DNA from: Argopecten irradians
Taxonomy: Eukaryota > Mollusca > Bivalvia > Pectinida > Pectinidae
Direction: 5' to 3'
Length of the DNA: 64,000 nt
Assembly: GCF_041381155.1 (NCBI RefSeq)
Contig: NC_091134.1
Span: forward strand, 69,110,469 to 69,174,468
The notes under the pieces were generated by a model. The model was not told where the DNA came from and made no database searches. It saw nothing but the letters and a program-made list of their open reading frames with translations. Made by a program: the position numbers and the translations under genes. Of this stretch, positions 51,259 through 63,883 are shown piece after piece; position 1 is the first letter of the stretch; each line of letters begins with the position of its first letter.

Positions 51259-53030
51259 TCAGAGTTATAACCATAGACTTCCGACACAAACACTGGCAAG
51301 GAATATTGGCGCCTTTTATTGTTCAATGCGTTGTTAAAATGATAAATTTACAAATAAGGTTTATATTATAGCAACCGATGACTTGGCACAAACTACGCCC
51401 TCGCCCCCTATAAATCTTACTGACCCTCTATGCCTTTATAGGGGGTCAGTAACTGACTTGTATAACGAATTTATCGCATCGAGGACCATTTATTTGATTA
51501 ATTAATTCTTTGTTTCCTATCTGTTTGGTCAAGAATCTGAATGAAATCAAACTGAAATCATACTAGCGCGAATGATAACAAACAATCGCCACAAATAATT
51601 GGCCTAGGCTACATATTTATCCGTGTATTTCTTTCAAGAATTTTCGAATATACTGTATAAGGAACCTGCAGAAGAATAATGAATAATTCATAAATCAACA
51701 ATAATTTCGACATTCCTACAGTAGGCCTACCTCAATACGACACAAGACCGTCTGTATATTGAAAGCATCACAAACAAGAGTGACACAAACATCCATCTAA
51801 CATTTTAAGCACAATCTCCTTGATCATCTGTGCATTTTTGCTGAGATAATCACTTAAAAGTTATGCCGATAAATTGATTCCGAAAAACAAATGACACCTC
51901 CAACGGAGATTGTAGATGAACACAATTATGGGTACTGTTTACCACCACAAGCGTAGATTTTGTGATTTTGGCCTGGTTTTTGAGGTGCCCAGGTGCCCAT
52001 TAGAGCCGAGACGACATTTCGACCGGACAGGGAAATGTCTACCTAGCATATTTGACGTAAATTTCCGTCAATACTTGGCCAATTTTGTTCATCAAGCACT
52101 CAATGGAAAATAAATTATTTCTCTTTAAGGTAAGATATCCGTAAATGTTGTATAGAACCCGTTTATTAAAATAATCACGGTTTTAAAAAAAATAGGTCCG
52201 TTTTTCTCGACCGCCGAGTTCATACCCTTGATACTATAATATATATATGTATACTATTGGTTAAAATTTTTCGTGCCAGGTCCCTGTGGGTACGAACACC
52301 TTCATTTGTTTATAATCACAGTCTAGTAAACGCTTGAATTGTTACGTTTGACTTTCGCCGCGTCATCAACTTTCAAACTGGCGAAGGGGTTTAAACTCGT
52401 ATTTAAAAAAATGTATTTCATGTAATTTGAAGTATTAAAACGATTAAAGTTATTTTTACACAAAAATTGACCATTAATATATAATTTTACGGTAATGAAG
52501 TGGTATATTTAGTTGAAGACAATGTGTTTAAATTTTGAAGCGAGGGCGAGAGCCGCCATATTGCACCATAATAAAATTTACTGACCCCCTATAAAGTGAT
52601 AGGGGGTCACCACGTGACGGCTCTCCGCCAATCATTTGGGGACATTTCTGTCCGAGGTGCGATAATGTATGTTATGGTTCCTTACATCACATTGCACGAA
52701 AAAATACATGAAGTTGTAAAAACAATTGAGATATAAGTAAACAATAGGTAAAGAATACCAAGACGATACCATCCCGAAAAAAAAAAAAAAAAAAAACCAG
52801 ATTGAAGCAAATATTATTTACATAGCTTAGTTCACGGTACGCTACCACTGTTGGTTATGTTAAGGGTACGAATTAAAGTAAGCAGCTGATGGTTAATTAG
52901 AACAAAACTCAAACAAAAGATAACTATGATTTGGACGCTATGCCCATCTAATAATGACATTAGCTACTTATCTAAATTAGAAATGCATTGTATCTGCAAT
53001 ACTAAACTGTTGAATTACCTGCTGTGGTGT
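51259..53030. other. Spacer with two related GGGGGTCA hairpins and an A-tract
   Basis: Hairpins of the form TGACC(CCC)TATA...TAGGGGGTCA lie at 51419-51450 and 52582-52609, each near a GCCCTCGC or GCGAGGGC block. A run of 19-20 A lies at about 52779-52797. No gene is supported; the 65-codon frame at 51916-52113 has no recognisable features. Confidence 0.45.
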
Positions 53031-53037
53031 ACCCAGA

Positions 53038-53058
53038 CCTTTTATACATGCGCATGCG
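53038..53058 (-). promoter_or_regulatory. Possible minus-strand promoter: NRF-1-type site plus TATAAAAGG
   Basis: On the minus strand TGCGCATGCG (53049-53058) is followed directly by TATAAAAGG (53038-53046). About 15 bp further is CAGCAG with a GTAATT donor-like sequence, suggesting a short first exon. It points leftward, toward the basic-protein exon at 32-33 kb, but no intervening exon links them. Confidence 0.3.
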
Positions 53059-53099
53059 TGAAGACCTCCTCGGGGCGGTGTTGGCCATCCTTGTTTGAT

Positions 53100-55514
53100 C
53101 CATTCCAGCATTAAATAAATACACAATAATGGGATGTGAAGTCGAGGAATCTCCTAACAGTACTAGTGATATCCAACAATTCTACACATGCTTGCCAAAG
53201 AGGCCCCCGGTCTCCGCCCTGGATTACGGTATTCGATAATGTGTTTTTATGTCACCGTGATGTAGAATTTACGCTATCTCCACTTTGATAAAAGCATAGA
53301 TAAAACATATCAAATAAAAATAAATTAATTTCAGGCGCTGACGAGTTGGTGTACCAAATGTAGTCAGGCACAAATATTTTGACCTTTCGTTTTCCTCTTT
53401 ACTGATTTACCAATAAAGTTTTTTGATGTGTCAGTATAATCTTTTTGATGTGTCAGTATAATCTTTCATAATCCATTAAAAGCCCTTGTACATACTACCG
53501 GACTGCCATGTAAAATGCTCCTGAATGTTTCTTTAAAGATAAAACTTATGTTCACGACCTAACCACGCAGTCCTATCTCTTCCTATGGTGATCAATGCAA
53601 TGTTTATTGTATCAAACGATTTCCCTTTCATAGCCAGTCGTATAGGAGTTTAAACAGCCAAGGGTATCGATATTAAACTATTGTTGATATAGACTTCGAC
53701 CATTCCACCCTAAAGGGTATTTCTTAAGGACAACCCTGCTTTTTAGAACCTATGGACTAATGAAAAATCCATATGGTCAAAGTACACCGGGAACAAACTG
53801 TGAACTTAAGGTAGAATTATACAGGCCGTTTTACGCCTTCTTTTCATAGGTGTTATTCAATCAGTGAATAGCGGGCGTGCTACAAGTCATGCATTGTGTA
53901 TTTAAGTTGTTTTTGTTTTAATTACACACTAGACTTATAACCATGGTTACTGCACGTTTTACGCGTTATAACTCATTGAGTTACATTTGTTCTTGAATCT
54001 GATACGAAAATCTCACCCAAAACGGTGAGAGTTTTTGGTTGTTAAATCGGGAGAACAAGCTGTAGCTTAACGAGTGAATTGGACAGCTTATTATAATAAA
54101 AATCTTATCACATGGATTGAAAAAATGCAAGCGGTGCATGCAGCACAAGTGTACATTTATTTTTCCTTTAACCATCAGTATACCTTTCTGTATATAGTAT
54201 TTATAGGGAAGGAATGAAGTAATGTTGCCGGGACTACAGTTTGATCTTGTCACGACGTCATCATGGACATGGTATTTAATGGTGGAATGTCATAGTGTTA
54301 TTGACACTTCCTCAATAGGGTTGTGTTCCAATCAACTTCGCTAGCCAAGGGTTCGGTATCGTAAACTACTGTACCCTTGGCTAGCGAATTTGTGTTCCTA
54401 TATAATGCCATTGTAGCGTTGCTGAAAACTTCTGTCGTGTAAATTATATATTAAATCGGCCAAAATGTAATAAATCCCTATTTTAATTTTCTACCCAGTT
54501 GTATATGTCTTTGCAATCATATACAGCCCTTTCAAAGTCGTGTAGACCAAATCTGATTAAAATACTGACAACATATCTGACAACATCCAATTAGGGTTCA
54601 CGTTCTGGTGACCCTTGGAAATGGCCAATCAAATTGCTGCTGCCAGAATCTTGACTGGGGACGAAATAGTTTGAAAAAGCTGTCAAAATTATTTTCGTGT
54701 ATATAGTCATCTCGCCCACAGAGCATAACAAAGCTAAATGTATATATCTACTGGGACGAAATGGAGTTTTCAATTGACATAACAATGTGTAGAAAATGCA
54801 TTTGATCTGTAGTATACGTGTTTACCTTTCTACCTATAAAATGCCTGCAATATATGGGAGAAAGATTGTTCTACACTGTCTGAGAATCTTTCTACAAGAT
54901 ATAGCTTGTACATACACAAAAAGATATGTTCCTAACGCTAAGAACAATTTAGGACGTAACAGCTCAAATATTTGTGTGAACTTTCAACAATGTGTTGTTT
55001 CCATGCATTCATATTGGAAATTTGAAAGTTTAATTAAACACGTGTGTGGATATTTGAGTGAGATGTATAATCCAGTGTAGAGAGGGGTTGATAGGTAATT
55101 AACGTTTACATTCTAACCCGTACCTCTACCACATACACACATAGACTGCTAATGAAATGTCAATAAAACTGAACCTTGAATGAAAATGTTCATTACATTC
55201 TATTCAGCGTAATAATGACCACAATTATTGATTCGTGCAACTTATATTTGAATTGATATACATTAACAGTAAATTGGTATTGTCAATTTTGTTAAAAGGT
55301 CTTCGCTATCAAGTATTAATTGTAGTTGAATTTTGGTGTAAAACTGAGTTTCACATATTAGTAGCAAGTGACACATGCCCTATATAATATTATAGATTAA
55401 TATCTAAGTAAGGCACCTAGAAAATTAAAGGTAGCAAAAGCCTTGTAAATCCAGGTCAAGGCAATGCCACGTTTTGCTCATAAAGGGCATTTTATGGTTA
55501 CTGCCTTCTAAAAT
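53100..55514. other. AT-rich spacer with one perfect 16-bp hairpin
   Basis: TTCGCTAGCCAAGGGT (54337-54352) pairs exactly with its reverse complement at 54373-54388 across a 20-nt loop. GTGTTCC flanks it on both sides. Nothing else in the stretch supports a gene. Confidence 0.5.
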
Positions 55515-55814
55515 TTGTTTGTTTGTTTGATCATTTTAACGTCCTATTAACAGCCAGGGTCATGTAAGGACGGTCTCCAATGTATGCAGTGTGTAGCGTG
55601 TTTGAAGTGCGAGGTGCGTGTTTTGGGAGACTGTGGTATGTTCGTGTTGTGTCTTCTTGTATAGTGGAACTGTTGCCCTTTTTATAGTGCTATATCACTG
55701 AAGCATGCCGCCAAAGACGCCAAGCAGCACACCCCACCTGGTCACATTATACTGACAACGGGCGAACCAGTCGTCCCCCTCCTTGTTTGCTGAGCGCTGA
55801 GAAGGAGCAGAAAA
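55515..55814 (-). mobile_element. Long SINE-like element, truncated, beside the 46-bp array
   Basis: It shares about 300 bp with 46177-46711, including the ACCCTGGCTGTTAATAGGAC tail (minus strand), the GTGCGAGGTGCGTGTTTTGG block (+) and AACGGGCGAACCAGTCGTCC (+). The match stops at GAGCAGAAA, where the 46-bp array begins. Confidence 0.65.
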
Positions 55815-58800
55815 TAGTCACAGGGACTCGACACATAGTTATAATCTGTGTGTGTATCGGGAGTCATTGGAGCATGGGAATTTTGTACAGTTTGTGTATT
55901 TGAAGAGGCACTTAATAATATGAACATGAAAATTATTTTAAGTCTGTATATTTGAAAAGTCGCAGAGGCATGGGAATAAGTTACAATCTGCATATGGAGA
56001 GTCACAGGGGCATGGGAATTAGTTTCAGTCAGTGAGTATTTTGATAGTCATAGGGGCATGAGAATAAGTTACAGTCAGTGAGAATTTGGAGAGTCACAGG
56101 GGCATGAAATTTAGTTACAGTCAGTATGTATTTGGAGAGTCACAGGGGCATGAGAATTAGTTACAGTCTGTGAGTATTTTGATAGTCATAGGGGCATGGG
56201 AATTAGTTACAGTCTGTGAGTATTTGGAGACTCACAGGGGCATGGGAATTAGTTACAGTCAGTATGTATTTGGAGAGTCAAAGGGGCATGAGAATTAGTT
56301 ACAGTCAGTGAGTATTTGGAGAGTCACAGGGGCATGGAAATTAGTTACAGTCTGAATATTTGGAGAGTCACAGGGGCATGAGAATTAGTTACAGTCAGTG
56401 AGTATTTTGAGTCACAGGGGCATGAGAATTAGTTACAGTCTGTGAGTATTTGGAGAGTCACAGGGGCATGAGAATTAGTTACAGTCTGTGAGTATTTGGA
56501 GAGTCACAGGGGCATGAGAATTAGTTACAGTCAGTATGTATTTGGAGAGTCACAGGGGCATGAGAATTAGTTACAGTCTGTGAGTATTTGGAGAGTCACA
56601 GGGGCATGAGAATTAGTTACAGTCTGTGATGTATTTGGAGAGTCACAGGGGCATGAGAATTAGTTACAGTCTGTGAGTATTTTGGAGACTCACAGGGGCA
56701 TGGGAATTAGTTACAGTCTGTGAGTATTTGGAGACTCACAGGGGCATGGGAATTAGTTACAGTCAGTATGTATTTGGAGAGTCAAAGGGGCATGAGAATT
56801 AGTTACAGTCAGTGAGTATTTGGAGAGTCACAGGGGCATGAGAATTAGTTACAGTCTGAGTATTTGGAGAGTCACAGGGGCATGAGAATTAGTAACAGTC
56901 AGTGAGTATTTTGAGAGTCACAGGGGCATGATAATTAGTTACAGTCTGTGAGATTTCGGAGAGTCACAGGGGCATGAAATTAGTTACAGTCAGTATGTAT
57001 TTGGAGAGTCACAGGGGCATGAGAATTAGTTACAGTCTGTGAGTATTTGGAGAGTCACAGGGGCATGAGAATTAGTTACAGTCTGTGAGTATTTGGAGAG
57101 TCACAGGGGCATGAAATTAGTTACAGTCTGTGAGTATTTGGAGAGTCACAGGGGCATGAGAATTAGTTACAGTCTGTGAGTATTTTGAGAGTCATAGGGG
57201 CATGGGAATTAGTTACAGTCTGTGAGTATTTTGATAGTCACAGGGGCATGGGAATTAGTTACAGTCTGTGAGTATTTGGAGAGTCACAGGGGCATGAGAA
57301 TTAGTTACAGTCTGTGAGTATTTGGAGAGTCACAGGGGCATGAGAATTAGTTACAGTCTGTGAGTATTTGGAGAGTCACAGGGGCATGAGAATTAGTTAG
57401 TCTGTGAGTATTTGGAGAGTCACAGGGGCATGAGAATTAGTTACAGTCTGTGAGTATTTGGAGAGTCACAGGGGCATGGGAATTAGTTACAGTCTGTGAG
57501 TATTTGGAGAGTCACAGGGGCATGGGAATTAGTTACAGTCTGTGAGTATTTGGAGAGTCACAGGGGCATGGGAATTAGTTACAGTCTGTGAGTATTTGGA
57601 GACTCACAGGGCATGGGAATTAGTTACAGTCTGTGAGTATTTGGAGACTCACAGGGGCATGGGAATTAGTTACAGTCTGTGAGTATTTTGAGAGTCACAG
57701 GGGCATGGGAATTAGTTACAGTCTGTGAGTATTTGGAGACTCACAGGGGCATGGGAATTAGTTAAGTCTGTGAGTATTTTGATAGTCACAGGGGCATGGG
57801 AATTAGTTACAGTCTGTGAGTATTTGGAGAGTCACAGGGGCATGGAAATTAGTTACAGTCTGTGAGTATTTGGAGAGTCACAGGGGCATGGAAATTAGTT
57901 ACAGTCTGTGAGTATTTGGAGAGTCACAGGGGCATGAGAATTAGTTAGTCTGTGAATATTTGGAGAGTCACAGGGGGGCATAGAGTCTGAATTAGTACAG
58001 TCTGTGAGTATTTGGAGACTCACAGGGGCATGGGAATTAGTTACAGTCTGTGAGTATTTGGAGACTCACAGGGGCATGGGAATTAGTTACAGTCTGTGAG
58101 TATTTTGATAGTCACAGGGGCATGGGAATTAGTTACAGTCAGTGAGTATTTGGAGAGACTCACAGGGGCATGGAAATTAGTTACAGTCAGTATGTATTTG
58201 GAGAGTCACAGGGGCATGAGAATTAGTTACAGTCTGTGAGTATTTGGAGAGTCACAGGGGCATGAGAATTAGTTACAGTCTGTGAGTATTTGGAGAGTCA
58301 CAGGGGCATGGGAATTAGTTACAGTCTGTGAGTATTTGGAGAGTCACAGGGGCATGGGAATTAGTTACAGTCTGTGAGTATTTGGAGAGTCACAGGGGCA
58401 TGGAAATTAGTTACAGTCTGTGAGTATTTGGAGAGTCACAGGGGCATGAGAATTAGTTACAGTCAGTGAGTATTTGGAGAGTCACAGGGGCATGAGAATT
58501 AGTTACAGTCTGTGAGTATTTGGAGAGTCACAGGGGCATGAGAATTAGTTACATCGTGAGTATTTGGAGAGTCACAGGGGCATGGAATTAGTACAGTCTG
58601 TGAGTATTTGATAGTCACAGGGGCATGGGAATTAGTTACAGTCTGTGAGTATTTTGATAGTCACAGGGGCATGGGAATTAGTTACAGTCTGTGAGTATTT
58701 GGATACTCACAGGGGCATGGGAATTAGTTACAGTCTGTGAGTTTTTAAGACTCACAGGGGCAGGGGCATGGGAATTAGTTACAGTCTGTGAGTATTTGGA

Positions 58801-59745
58801 TACTCACAGGGGCATGGGAATAAGTTACAGTCTGTGAGTATTTGGAGACTCACAGGGGCATGGGAATTAGTTACAGTCTGTGAGTATTTGGAGAGTCATA
58901 GGGGCATGGGAATTAGTTAGTCTGTGAGTATTTTGATAGTCACAGGGGCATGGGAATTAGTTACAGTCTGTGAGTATTTGGAGAGTCACAGGGGCATGAG
59001 AATTAGTTACAGTCTGTGTGAGTATTTGGAGAGTCACAGGGGCATGGGAATTAGTTAGTCTGTGAGTATTGTATTTGAGAGTTAGGGGCATGGGAATTAG
59101 TTACAGTCTGTGAGTATTTGGAGATCACAGGGCATGGAATAGTTACAGTCGTGAGTATTGGGGAGTCACAGGGGCATGAGAATTAGTTAGTCTGTGAGTA
59201 TTTTGATAGTCACAGGGGCATGGGAATTAGTTACAGTCTGTGAGTATTTGGAGACTCACAGGGGCATGGGAATTAGTTACAGTCTGTGAGTATTTGGAGA
59301 CTCACAGGGGCATGGGAATTAGTTACAGTCTGTGAGTATTTGGAGACTCACAGGGGCATGGGAATTAGTTACAGTCTGTGAGTATTTGGAGACTCACAGG
59401 GGCATGGGAATTAGTTACAGTCTGTGAGTATTTGGAGACTCACAGGGGCATGGGAATTAGTTACAGTCTGTGAGTATTTGGAGAGTCATAGAGGCATGGT
59501 AATTAGTTAGTCTGTGAGTATTTTGATAGTCATAGGGGCATGGGAATTAGTTACAGTCTGTGAGTATTTGGAGAGTCACAGGGGCATGGGAATTAGTTAC
59601 AGTCTGTGAGTATTTGGAGAGTCACAGGGGCATGAGAATTAGTTAGTCTGTGAGTATTTGGAGAGTCACAGGGACATGGGAATTACTTACAGTCTGTGAA
59701 TATTTGGAGAGTCACAGGGGCATGGGAATTAGATACAGTCTGTCT
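55815..59745. repeat. 46-bp minisatellite, about 85 units
   Basis: Units read GTCACAGGGGCATGGGAATT, AGTTACAGTCTGTGAGTATT, TGGAGA. Common variants are GAGAATT for GGAATT, ACTCACAGG for AGTCACAGG and TTTGATAG for TTGGAGAG. Several units carry small deletions near 57950-58000, 58550-58600 and 59040-59160. No ORF. Confidence 0.96.
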
Positions 59746-60688
59746 CCTTTTAACAGTCAAAAAATATTTCATTAATCACATCACAAATTCTGGTAGAATT
59801 AAAGCAGACAAAGATATTTGGTTCTTTTTTGTTTCTTTAATAAAGAATAACAATTAATACATCAATTATTAATATTTCTTCATAAAAAGTATTCATTCAC
59901 TACTTTCTATTATACAGATAGTATACATGGTAGTTTGGAATTGTCTCATAGGGATTTTTAGTTCAAAGTAAAAGCAAAATATACTAGGGTAACCCTTTGA
60001 CAATACCAAAGTGAAGAATTTGTCTAGATTTAAGGAATATTCTTTCAATGAGCGGATCATAAATCATTGAAACTATCTTCCTGATGCTGTAGTTACGTCA
60101 CCAACAATAGAAATATTTGAACCCCGTTTGGATAAACATTGGGGGCAACTCGACTGATACTTTAATAGTAAGATAGGTGATAATCAACTTACTCATATTG
60201 GGGACAACATATAATCGGAATAGCAGTCTGTATACATAGACATAATGCCTGTGTTCAGTATTATTACAATTCATAGTACATTTATACATACATATATAGT
60301 ATATAATTACTCTGCCTCACCCTCTCTACATTCACGTCAAGCTTCCATCAGGATATCATTTAATAGTGCAATGTATTTGTAAATCTGGTCCATTGACCCA
60401 AATCAGATCCAGACAGTTTATGTTTCCAGAAATGAATTCCTACAATTTTGTAGGTATTTCATGAAGATGTGGTAAAATATTTACATACTTACAATGAATT
60501 AATACGGATGTGCTATTTGTCATGACAAAGTATTTGTAAATTTATGAATTATGTTCTCACAACATCATGGAGAAGCAGCTGCTGCCATGACAACAGTCAA
60601 GGATGAGAAATGTTCAGTTTATGGGATGCATCTTGCCATGAAAACATTTCATCATAAAAAGATTGCATTTACAGAGAAGTAGCCGTGG
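59746..60688. other. Region downstream of PAAF1
   Basis: This should include the PAAF1 3' UTR. No canonical AATAAA is clear on the minus strand close to the stop. No other gene is seen. Confidence 0.4.
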
Positions 60689-63235
60689 TCATGAAGAAAG
60701 TCCGACATGAGAGAGGCTATATTTACGAATTAGTCCATCCCTACAACATGTGTATATATGGCTGCCATCAGATGACACTCGATACAGTGGATCACAGTCC
60801 GCACCTGTAAGCTCCACAGTTGTCTCCCCTTCATTGTTAACATAGCAACAAGAACCATCACCTTGAAGAAAAAAGTTGACTGGATCAAAAATATCAACAA
60901 AATAATCTACAAAAATATACTTATCTTACCATAATCATTAGCATTTTATCTGTAATATTTATATTTCATTGTTTCATATTTCTTCACATTTAATTTATTA
61001 AGTTTTAACAGGATTTTATTTCTACCAGAAATCTATATGAGTTGACACCATGTTTGACTGTTTGACGTCTGACTATATTAACCAAAGTTGTTTACCTGCT
61101 GTGAAGAAGAAGCCCTGAGACAGAGCACACAAGGAAAGGATCGGTCCTCGTGTATCCTTCCATTCCTTTACTGGCACTCTGTACAAATAACACGGATAAA
61201 TGGTGGGTTACAAACTTGTCACATGACATCAAGACAATTCCTAACCATACCAGGGTTATCTCTCCTTTCTCTCATAAATAAAAAATTTTACCATGTAGGG
61301 ATTGTCTCCCCTTACTCAGCAGAAGAACTATCCATTATCACCCCCTAGTCCCCAACTTTTCTCTCATCAAGAGAATAATCTCATCCCTGGTCCCCAACTT
61401 TTCTCTCATCAAGAGAATAATCTTACCCCTGGTCCCCAACTTTTCTCTCATCAAGAGAATAATATCACCCCTGGTCCCCAACTTTTCTCTCATCAAGAGA
61501 ATAATATCATCCCTGGTCCCCAACTTTTCTCTCATCAAGAGAATAATATCCCCCCTGGTCCCCAACATTTCTCTCATCAAGAGAATAATCCCACCCCTGG
61601 TCCCCAACTTTTCTCTCATCAAGAGAATAATCTCACCCCCGGTCCCCAACTTTCCTCTCATCAAGAGAATAACATCACCCCTGGTCCCCAACTTTTCCTT
61701 CATCAAGAGAATAATCTCACCCCTGCACAGGTCCCCAACTTTTCTCTCATCAACTAACCATAATATTGTTGTCTCACCACTAACTATTAACTACAAAAAT
61801 ATACAGAATATGTACCATATAGGGATTGCCTCCCCTTATTCTCATCAATGCAACAAGCAAAGAAACAGCATTATTATGTTCCTTGTGACCTACCTGATAT
61901 TTCTGTAGTCCACCACGGTCACATGACCATCCTGGGTGCCACACACGGCACTGACATCAGACAGGTGACAACAACAGTTTACAGCATCATGTGTTGGCAG
62001 TTCAAACACCTACAACAATAACATCAGAAAAATATCCAAAATGTCAGCAGTTCAAACATCTACAACAATAACATTAGAAAAATATCCAAAATGTCAGCAG
62101 TTCAAACACCTACAACAATAACATCAGAAAAACGTCCAAAATGTCAGCAGTTCAAACATCTACAACAATAATATCAGAAAAACATCCAAAATGTCAGCAG
62201 TTCAAACACCTACTACAATAACATCAGAAAAACATCCAAAATGTCAGCAGTTCAGACATCTACAACAATAACATCAGAAAAACATCCAAAATGTCAGCAG
62301 TTCAAACACCTACAACAAAAACATCAGAAAAATATCCAAAATGTCAGCAGTTCAAACATCTACGACAATAATATCATAAAAACATCCAAAATGTTAGCAG
62401 TTCAAACATCTACAACAATAATATCAGAAAAACATCCAAAATGTCAGCAGTTCAAACATCTACAACAATGACATCAGAAAAATATCCAAAATGTCAGCAG
62501 TTCAAACACCTACTACAAAAACATCAGAAAAACATCCAAAATGTCAGCAGTTCAAACATCTACAACAAAAACATCAGAAAAAGATCCAAAATGTCAGCAG
62601 TTCAAACACCTACAACAATAACATCAGAAAAATATCCAAAATGTCAGCAGTTCAAACACCTACAACAATAACATCAGAAAAATATCCAAAATGTCAGCAG
62701 TTCAAACACCTACAACAATATCATCAGAAAAACATCCAAAATGTCAGCAGTTCAAACATCTACAACAATAACATCAGAAAAACATCCAAAATGTCAGCAG
62801 TTCAAACATCTACAACAATAACATCAGAAAAATATCCAAAAATGTCAGCAGTTCAAACACCTACTACAAAAACATCAGAAAAACATCCAAAATGTTAGCA
62901 GTTCAAACATCTACAACAATAACATCAGAAAAACATCCAAAATGTCAGCAGTTCAAACATCTACAACAATAACATCAGAAAAACATCCAAAATGTCAGCA
63001 GTTCAAACACCTACAACAATAACATCAGAAAAATATCCAAAATGTCAGCAGTTCAAACACCTACAACAATAACATCAGAAAAACATCCAAAATGTCAGCA
63101 GTTCAAACATCTACAACAATAACATCAGAAAAACATCCCCTACCTTTTTGCGACTGTGTAAACCGTAGCCTTGTAAAGTTTTGTTCTCACAGCCCAGCAG
63201 GAGTAACTTCCCCTCTGTAAGGATTTCTCTGTCAC
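60689..63235 (-). CDS. PAAF1: PAAF1, proteasomal ATPase-associated factor 1 (WD40), last four coding exons
   Basis: Exons in transcript order: 63235-63144, 62009-61894, 61178-61096 and 60861-60689 (TGA at 60689-60691). All junctions are GT-AG and phases match, giving 154 C-terminal residues; the N-terminal part is beyond the right edge. The protein shows WD40 blades: GHVTVVDYRNIRVPVKEWK, then ILSLCALSQGFFFTAGDGSC, then ELTGADCDPLYRVSSDG and IYTCCRDGLIRKYSLS. The LTGADCDP and YTCCRDGL segments match my memory of vertebrate PAAF1 C-termini. PAAF1 (yeast Rpn14) binds 19S ATPase subunits and acts in proteasome regulatory-particle assembly. Two of its introns are filled by minisatellites. Confidence 0.8.
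61347..61752. repeat. 42-bp minisatellite in a PAAF1 intron, about 9-10 units
   Basis: Units contain GGTCCCCAACTTTTCTCTCA and TCAAGAGAATAAT; the last spacing is longer because of an extra CACAGG-type stretch. Because 42 is a multiple of 3, both strands stay open (61302-61757 and 61338-61706). These frames lie inside the intron 61179-61893 and are not genes. Confidence 0.93.
61990..63137. repeat. 50-bp minisatellite filling a PAAF1 intron, 23 units, containing the 3' splice site
   Basis: The unit contains GTCAGCAGTTCAAACACC, TACAACAATAACATCAGAAA and AATATCCAAA, repeating every 50 bp. On the minus strand each unit carries TTATTGTTGTAG followed by GTGTTTGAACTGC or ATGTTTGAACTGC, which is the true acceptor at 62010-62011 plus the first exon bases. 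The array runs to within about 7 bp of the donor of the preceding exon (63144), so the intron 62010-63143 is almost wholly array. Confidence 0.95.
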
Positions 63236-63299
63236 CTGTAATCACACATATCATCTTTTGTAGGTACAATCTGTATCATTTTGATGGTCAAAGTAAATT

Positions 63300-63440
63300 G
63301 TAAAACGCTTTCTTATGTGGATATGAAGGAAGAAACCTGAAACCTGAAAAGGTGATGTAAAACCTCCGGCTTGTCGAGGGTTTTACAACATTTTGTGATC
63401 TTGAGGGTACTTTATATCCATATATGAAAGAGTATTTTAC
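63300..63440. mobile_element. Imperfect palindromic MITE / fold-back, about 140 bp
   Basis: GTAAAACGCTTTCTTATGTG at the left resembles the reverse complement of the right end (GTAAAATACTCTTTCATATA). The centre pairs AAAACCTCCGGCTTGTC with GACAAG-adjacent GAGGGTTTT. It lies upstream of the PAAF1 exon at 63144-63235, in the next intron. The 93-codon minus-strand frame over it is a by-product. Confidence 0.55.
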
Positions 63441-63883
63441 TTTCTTGCCTAAACGTTTTTTATTTTTAATTTTACAATTATGATATCTAGCCATTTTTAA
63501 ATAAAACTGTGACTGTAAGTCAATTATCCATTTGTGAAAATTGTGCAATTTTTTTAAGACACATCCCATTGTTTGCCTTCTTTATTATAGTTGATTATAG
63601 TAAAACTGACCTAGTTTCTAAAAACATGTTAAAAATGTACCAAGAAAATAGTAATTTGTTTACATATTAATGTCATGAGGTACATGTAATACTGAGATGA
63701 CATGAGTGTTTTGCATGGGATAAGAGAACAATATTAATTTGAACTATTTCATGTGCCCCTCTAGAGCCCCACTGAGACTCTAGAATACTATATTGTTGAT
63801 CATCACTATACAACATTTCAATGTTGGTTTGATCATTTTATTAGTGACGTCACAAATAACCTTTGAACCTGCCCATTTAAGTA

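Noticed and set aside
61302-61757. Long open frames on both strands (151 and 122 codons) with Pro/Gln/Asn- and Leu/Arg/Gly-rich repeats
   Set aside because: They lie in a PAAF1 intron and exist only because the 42-bp unit is a multiple of three; neither has any domain.
62241-62898. Ser/Thr/Gln/Lys-rich repetitive frames on the + strand
   Set aside because: They read the 50-bp minisatellite in the antisense direction of PAAF1; the repeated peptide follows from the array.
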